Positions 5,618 through 8,147 of a DNA stretch of 8,147 nucleotides are shown here, one piece after another. Within the stretch, counting starts at the first letter, position 1, and the number at the start of each line of letters is the position of its first letter. The stretch lies in NCBI GenBank assembly GCA_004366195.1, contig ML214193.1:4342-12488 (forward strand), written 5' to 3'. Source of the DNA: Actinomycetota bacterium (GTDB lineage: Bacteria > Actinomycetota > UBA4738 > HRBIN12). The notes under the pieces are model-generated. The model worked only from the letters and a program-made list of their open reading frames with translations, made no database searches and was not told the DNA's origin. The translations under genes and the position numbers were made by a program.

Positions 5618-6160
5618 GTGGAGAGCCTGCGGGGACACCTGCTCCTGTCGGCCGCGAGCCTGTGGGACCCGAACTTCCGGAAGACCATCGTGTTGATCGG
5701 CCACCACGACGAGCGGGGGGCCGCGGGGGTCGTCCTCAACCGCCCGACGGAGGTGACGGTGGCCGAGGCCGTGCCGGCCCTCGCGGACCTCGTGCCCGTC
5801 GGAGAGCCCCTGTTCATCGGCGGGCCCGTCCAGCCGGAGGCGGCCGTGGTCCTCGCCGAGTTCGAGGACCCCTCCCGGGTGGAGATCCTGGCCCTCGACT
5901 CCATCGGATTCCTGCCGGAGGAGGTCGGCCCCGAGGAGGTGGGCGGGATCCGGCGCGCCCGTGTCTTCTCCGGGTACTCCGGGTGGGGCCCCGGCCAGCT
6001 GGAGGCCGAGCTGGAGCAGGGTTCCTGGATCGTGGAGCCCGCCCTCCCCGAGGACGTCTTCTGCGACGAGCCGGAGCGCCTCTGGGACCGGGTCCTCCGT
6101 CGCAAGGGCCGGGACTTCGCCATCCTCCGCACGATGCCGGTGGACCCCTCGCAGAACTGA
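5618..6160 (+). CDS. YqgE/AlgH family protein (DUF179/UPF0301)
   Basis: The protein has 180 aa, matching the family. The N-terminal signature GHLLLSAASLWDPNFRKTIV (residues 6-25) and GHHDERGAAGVVLNRPTE correspond to the conserved G-x-L-L...DP-x-F-x-x-T-V...G-x-x-G-x-V-x-N-R-P block. FIGGPVQPEAAVVLAEF and the RVFSGYSGWGPGQLEAELEQG segment complete the fold, and the C-terminal TMPVDPSQN is typical. The family's biochemical role is unresolved; AlgH was first named as an alginate regulator in Pseudomonas, and the protein is widespread and cytosolic. The start is GTG 5618. No in-frame ATG fits, and the SD is poor (only gggg close to the start). The gene follows the oxidoreductase/GcvT-like pair after 55 nt and may be read from it or from its own promoter. 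Identification is firm; function is not known. Confidence 0.92.
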   Translation: MESLRGHLLLSAASLWDPNFRKTIVLIGHHDERGAAGVVLNRPTEVTVAEAVPALADLVPVGEPLFIGGPVQPEAAVVLAEFEDPSRVEILALDSIGFLPEEVGPEEVGGIRRARVFSGYSGWGPGQLEAELEQGSWIVEPALPEDVFCDEPERLWDRVLRRKGRDFAILRTMPVDPSQN

Positions 6161-6190
6161 GCGGTCGTGCATGCGCCACGCGTGAGGTGA

Positions 6191-6295
6191 TATGTGCGCG
6201 TGGTCCTCGCCCGCGCCCTCGAGGCGCCGCTCGTCACCAGCGACGCGAGGCTCGCCCGTGCGGTGCGCCGGATCGCCGACGTCAGGGTGATCCGG
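6191..6295 (+). pseudogene. C-terminal remnant of a VapC-type PIN-domain toxin
   Basis: In the frame starting TAT 6191, YVRVVLARALEAPLVTSDARLARA followed by VRVI matches the end of VapC-like PIN RNases: the helix before the last strand, the APLVTxDxRLARA motif with a conserved acidic residue, and the final strand. A TGA at 6188-6190 directly precedes it, so the N-terminal ~95 residues with the first catalytic acids are absent, and no vapB antitoxin gene is present. The true family end is probably near 6295. The frame stays open to 6472, but only antisense to the lipoprotein gene. The remnant overlaps that gene's 3' end convergently. It cannot be a working nuclease. A chance resemblance is possible because only about 35 residues match. 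Confidence 0.55.
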
Positions 6296-7265
6296 TGGGG
6301 GGAGCCTCGGTCCGCTGGGGCACCACCCCGGGGATCGGTCCCTCTAGCCACCCGGAGGCGCTGTAGATGGGCCCCACGGGGGAAGGTCCGAGGATCCGTG
6401 GCCGCCACCGCGGTCCGGTCGCGAACCCGAGCGTCCCGTCCCGCCGCTGGAGGAGCAGCAGTCCTCCGCTAGGCGACCAGCCCACGGGGGACCATCCCTC
6501 GATCAGGGCGACCTCCCCGCCATCGGGCGTGAGGAGGAGGGTACGTCCCTCTCGGAAGGCGATCGGCGCCCCGAGGGCGATCAGGTCACCGGGGTGCCAA
6601 CGGATGGTCGGCGCCCACACGTCCTGATCGGAGATGAGCTTGGGCGGGTCCCCGGGGAGCGGCACGATGACGAGGTGCTGCTGCCTTCTGTCGCCGTACG
6701 GGAAGGCGAGTTCCCCTGCGGGACCCCACGCGATTCCGCCCGGAAGCTCCCGGGACGAGCGCGAAGCGAACAGGCGTGTGCGGTGCCCGTCCGAGAGCGA
6801 GATGACGACGATCGCCTTCACCCGATTCCCGGGTCCGTGCGCGGCGATGAGGGCGAGGGTGTGACCGTCGGGGCTCAGCGCGGGACCGAACGCGTACGGG
6901 CGGCCGATCTGGGGGACCGGCTGGAACCGTCCGTCGCGGAAGAGCTCGATGCGGTCGCCGATGATGCCCCGGGCGTTCGAGACGATCAGCATGCCGTCGC
7001 CGGCCGTGACCTCGGAGATCCTCGCCCCCTCCGTCAGCTGCCGCATGCAGATCCGACGACCGAGCTCGATCTCGTACAGCTCGGCGTTGTAGGGGTCCTC
7101 ACCGGCCGCGGCGTAGATCACCCCGGTCTTGCCTTCGGGGATCCCCGCCCCGCTCAGGCACCGTGGCTCATCGAAGGAACGGGTCCGGGGCTCCGCCGAG
7201 GGCGTACACGCCACGACGGCGAGGCAGACCGCGAGCGCGGCCCCTGCGAGCCCTCTCAGTGCCAC
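6282..7265 (-). CDS. Lipoprotein with beta-propeller-like (TolB/WD40-like) repeats
   Basis: From GTG 7265 the 327-aa protein begins VALRGLAGAALAVCLAVVAC: a short basic n-region (R4), a hydrophobic stretch and a lipobox VVA-C20, so a lipid-anchored, exported protein is predicted. A longer frame opens at GTG 7325, but it would put 20 Arg/Pro-rich residues before the signal. GGAGG ten nt upstream of GTG 7265 supports the shorter start. After a short linker, repeated blades occur of the type FGPALSPDGHTLALI, GGIAWGPAGELAFPYGD, WAPTIRWHPGDLIALGAPI and GWSPVGWSPSGGLLLLQ, each with the x-W-x-P-x-G turn of TolB/PD40 propellers. Four to six blades seem likely. Its start overlaps the stop of the upstream secreted-protein gene by 10 nt, so the two are translationally coupled. 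The ligand is unknown. The C-terminal tail VVPQRTEAPP is encoded by the short repeat at 6305-6327. Confidence 0.75.
   Translation of the reverse strand: MALRGLAGAALAVCLAVVACTPSAEPRTRSFDEPRCLSGAGIPEGKTGVIYAAAGEDPYNAELYEIELGRRICMRQLTEGARISEVTAGDGMLIVSNARGIIGDRIELFRDGRFQPVPQIGRPYAFGPALSPDGHTLALIAAHGPGNRVKAIVVISLSDGHRTRLFASRSSRELPGGIAWGPAGELAFPYGDRRQQHLVIVPLPGDPPKLISDQDVWAPTIRWHPGDLIALGAPIAFREGRTLLLTPDGGEVALIEGWSPVGWSPSGGLLLLQRRDGTLGFATGPRWRPRILGPSPVGPIYSASGWLEGPIPGVVPQRTEAPPTGSP
6305..6327. repeat. Short repeat copy 2
   Basis: This copy is cctcggtccgctgggg (6305-6320) plus caccacc, matching 1520-1541 with one inserted base. It lies inside the last codons of the lipoprotein gene (antisense) and just past the end of the PIN remnant. 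Both copies are therefore at gene 3' ends. Confidence 0.5.
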
Positions 7266-8093
7266 CGCGCGTACGCCTCCGCGTACAGGTCCTCGTACCC
7301 TCTCCGGCCGCTCCGGAACTCCCACAGCCCGTGGACCGTGGCGCCCTCGTAGTCATGGCTCCCGCACCAGGGCAAGGCGGAACAGGCGCTCTCCCACCAG
7401 GCGTGCACGGCGTTGTTCGGCCAGTCGTCCGAGACGGTGTTCACGTCCTCCGCGTAACCCTGCGCACCCTCGTTCCGCGAGTCGGAGACGACGATGTCCA
7501 CCGACCCGGTCACGCTCACCGGGGTCTTCTCGGTCCCCACCTTGAAGCCGAGCGTGGCGGTCACGTTCCCGAGGTCCTCCCCGACGTCCCACTTCCAGCC
7601 GATGATCTTCGTGGCGTTGCGCATGATGGTGGCGGACGGACCCGTGCGGAGCAGGCGGCCCCTGTCGGGTTTCATGTCGGCCCCGCCCACGCCGCAGACC
7701 TCCAGCTGATCCTGCCAGGCATCGCCGACCTTCCGCGCGTCGTTGTACAGGTACGGTTGGAACATGTAGAGGAAGTAGACGTCCGCCGTGTTCTTCTCCG
7801 CGTACCACTGGTCGTAGACCTTGAGGCTCTTCGGGTACCGGTCGGCCTCGCACGCGTAGCTGCCGCTCGCGAGCGTCGAGACCCCGCCGACGTCGGCGGG
7901 CACCTCCTCGGAGATCAGGGTCCCATTGGCGTCATAGGTCCGTTGGACGACGTTGACCGGGCCCCACGTGAGACGGTCGTTCGGCGATAGCCTGGCCTGG
8001 GCCCCTACGACGAGCTCCGTAGTCGTGGTGGTCTCCTGGGCCACGGCCGGCTGCGGCCGCCGCGCACAGCGCGAACAGGACTCGCTTCCCCAT
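7256..8093 (-). CDS. Secreted protein of unknown family; signal peptide and body in different frames
   Basis: I do not recognise the family. The body (frame of 8044-7256, about 262 residues) has a Thr-rich start QETTTTTEL and is rich in Trp and Tyr. It has four cysteines (YACEAD, EVCGVG, SACSA, PWCGSH) that could form two disulfides, and no membrane helix. Its apparent GTG start at 8044 is really the Val of PAVA-QE, a classic signal-peptidase site, and no SD precedes it. A perfect SD (AGGAGGTG, 8105-8098) instead precedes ATG 8093, which opens MGKRVLFALCAAAAA, a signal-peptide n/h-region, in another frame. Skipping one base between about 8045 and 8065 joins them into a typical leader ending AVA-Q. 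So the intact gene is 8093-7256 with a one-base insertion: a sequence error or a recent inactivation. It overlaps the downstream lipoprotein gene by 10 nt. Confidence 0.7.
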
Positions 8094-8097
8094 CGCC

Positions 8098-8107
8098 CAC
8101 CTCCTCC
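8098..8107 (-). promoter_or_regulatory. Strong ribosome-binding site deciding the secreted-protein start
   Basis: GGAGGAGGTG on the minus strand, with AGGAGG 6 nt before ATG 8093, shows that translation begins in the signal-peptide frame and not at the GTG 8044 used by the longer open frame. Confidence 0.75.
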
Positions 8108-8123
8108 GTCCCGTTGCTCGAGT

Positions 8124-8129
8124 CATATA
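8124..8129 (-). promoter_or_regulatory. Candidate -10 element of the secreted-protein gene
   Basis: TATATG on the minus strand (4 of 6 to TATAAT) lies 30 nt before ATG 8093, directly downstream of an alternating TG tract (8144-8133). A -35 at 17-bp spacing would fall at or beyond the window edge, so it cannot be assessed. Confidence 0.4.
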
Positions 8130-8147
8130 CACCACACACACACAGTC

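Noticed and set aside
6194..6472. A 92-residue plus-strand protein in this frame
   Set aside because: Only the first ~35 residues resemble anything (PIN C-terminus); the rest is antisense to the lipoprotein gene and is Arg/Ala/Pro-rich filler.
7932..8093. Programmed +1 frameshift joining the signal peptide to the secreted protein
   Set aside because: There is no slippery codon followed by a stop or rare codon, nor an internal SD at the junction; an indel is simpler.

Overview
The window is GC-rich throughout (visibly about 70%), with GTG starts, strong Shine-Dalgarno (SD) sequences and tightly packed genes. Together with the gene families present, this suggests a high-GC bacterium, most likely a member of the Actinomycetota and possibly a deep-branching or metagenomic lineage. 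That placement is an inference from composition and family resemblance; there is no marker RNA gene here. No tRNA, rRNA, CRISPR array or complete insertion sequence was found.

Layout. (1) Positions 1-533 hold the 3' end of serA (phosphoglycerate dehydrogenase, with its C-terminal ACT domain). It is followed after 6 nt by a group-2-like sigma-70 factor (540-1664), whose recognisable domains end near 1391. The rest of that reading frame is low-complexity, crosses several GC-rich inverted repeats and reads antisense into the convergent hsp20 gene. (2) hsp20 (1586-2050, minus) encodes a small heat-shock protein. It has a near-maximal SD and a good promoter whose spacer is almost entirely a palindrome, which looks like an operator. 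(3) Divergent from it is the N-terminal third of an MFS exporter (2219-2725), cut off after about 155 residues. (4) A two-gene unit with an ATGA overlap follows: a PYROXD2/phytoene-desaturase-like FAD oxidoreductase (2813-4420) and a GcvT/DmdA-like folate-dependent aminomethyltransferase (4417-5562). A YqgE/AlgH protein (5618-6160) follows on the same strand. (5) Next is a remnant of the C-terminus of a VapC-type PIN toxin (about 6191-6295). (6) On the minus strand from the right edge comes a secreted protein of unknown family (7256-8093) whose signal peptide and mature body lie in different frames. It overlaps by 10 nt a lipoprotein with a beta-propeller-like repeat pattern (6282-7265).

How it fits together. 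The oxidoreductase/GcvT-like pair is the most interesting metabolic unit: a flavin enzyme translationally coupled to a folate-dependent C1 acceptor, formally like a split dimethylglycine dehydrogenase or sarcosine oxidase. Its substrate cannot be read from sequence. The secreted protein and the lipoprotein look like a co-expressed envelope pair of unknown role. The truncated transporter, the PIN remnant and a short repeat shared by two gene 3' ends (1520-1541 and 6305-6327) show that this stretch has been rearranged and has lost material. I did not see a complete new defence or mobile system.
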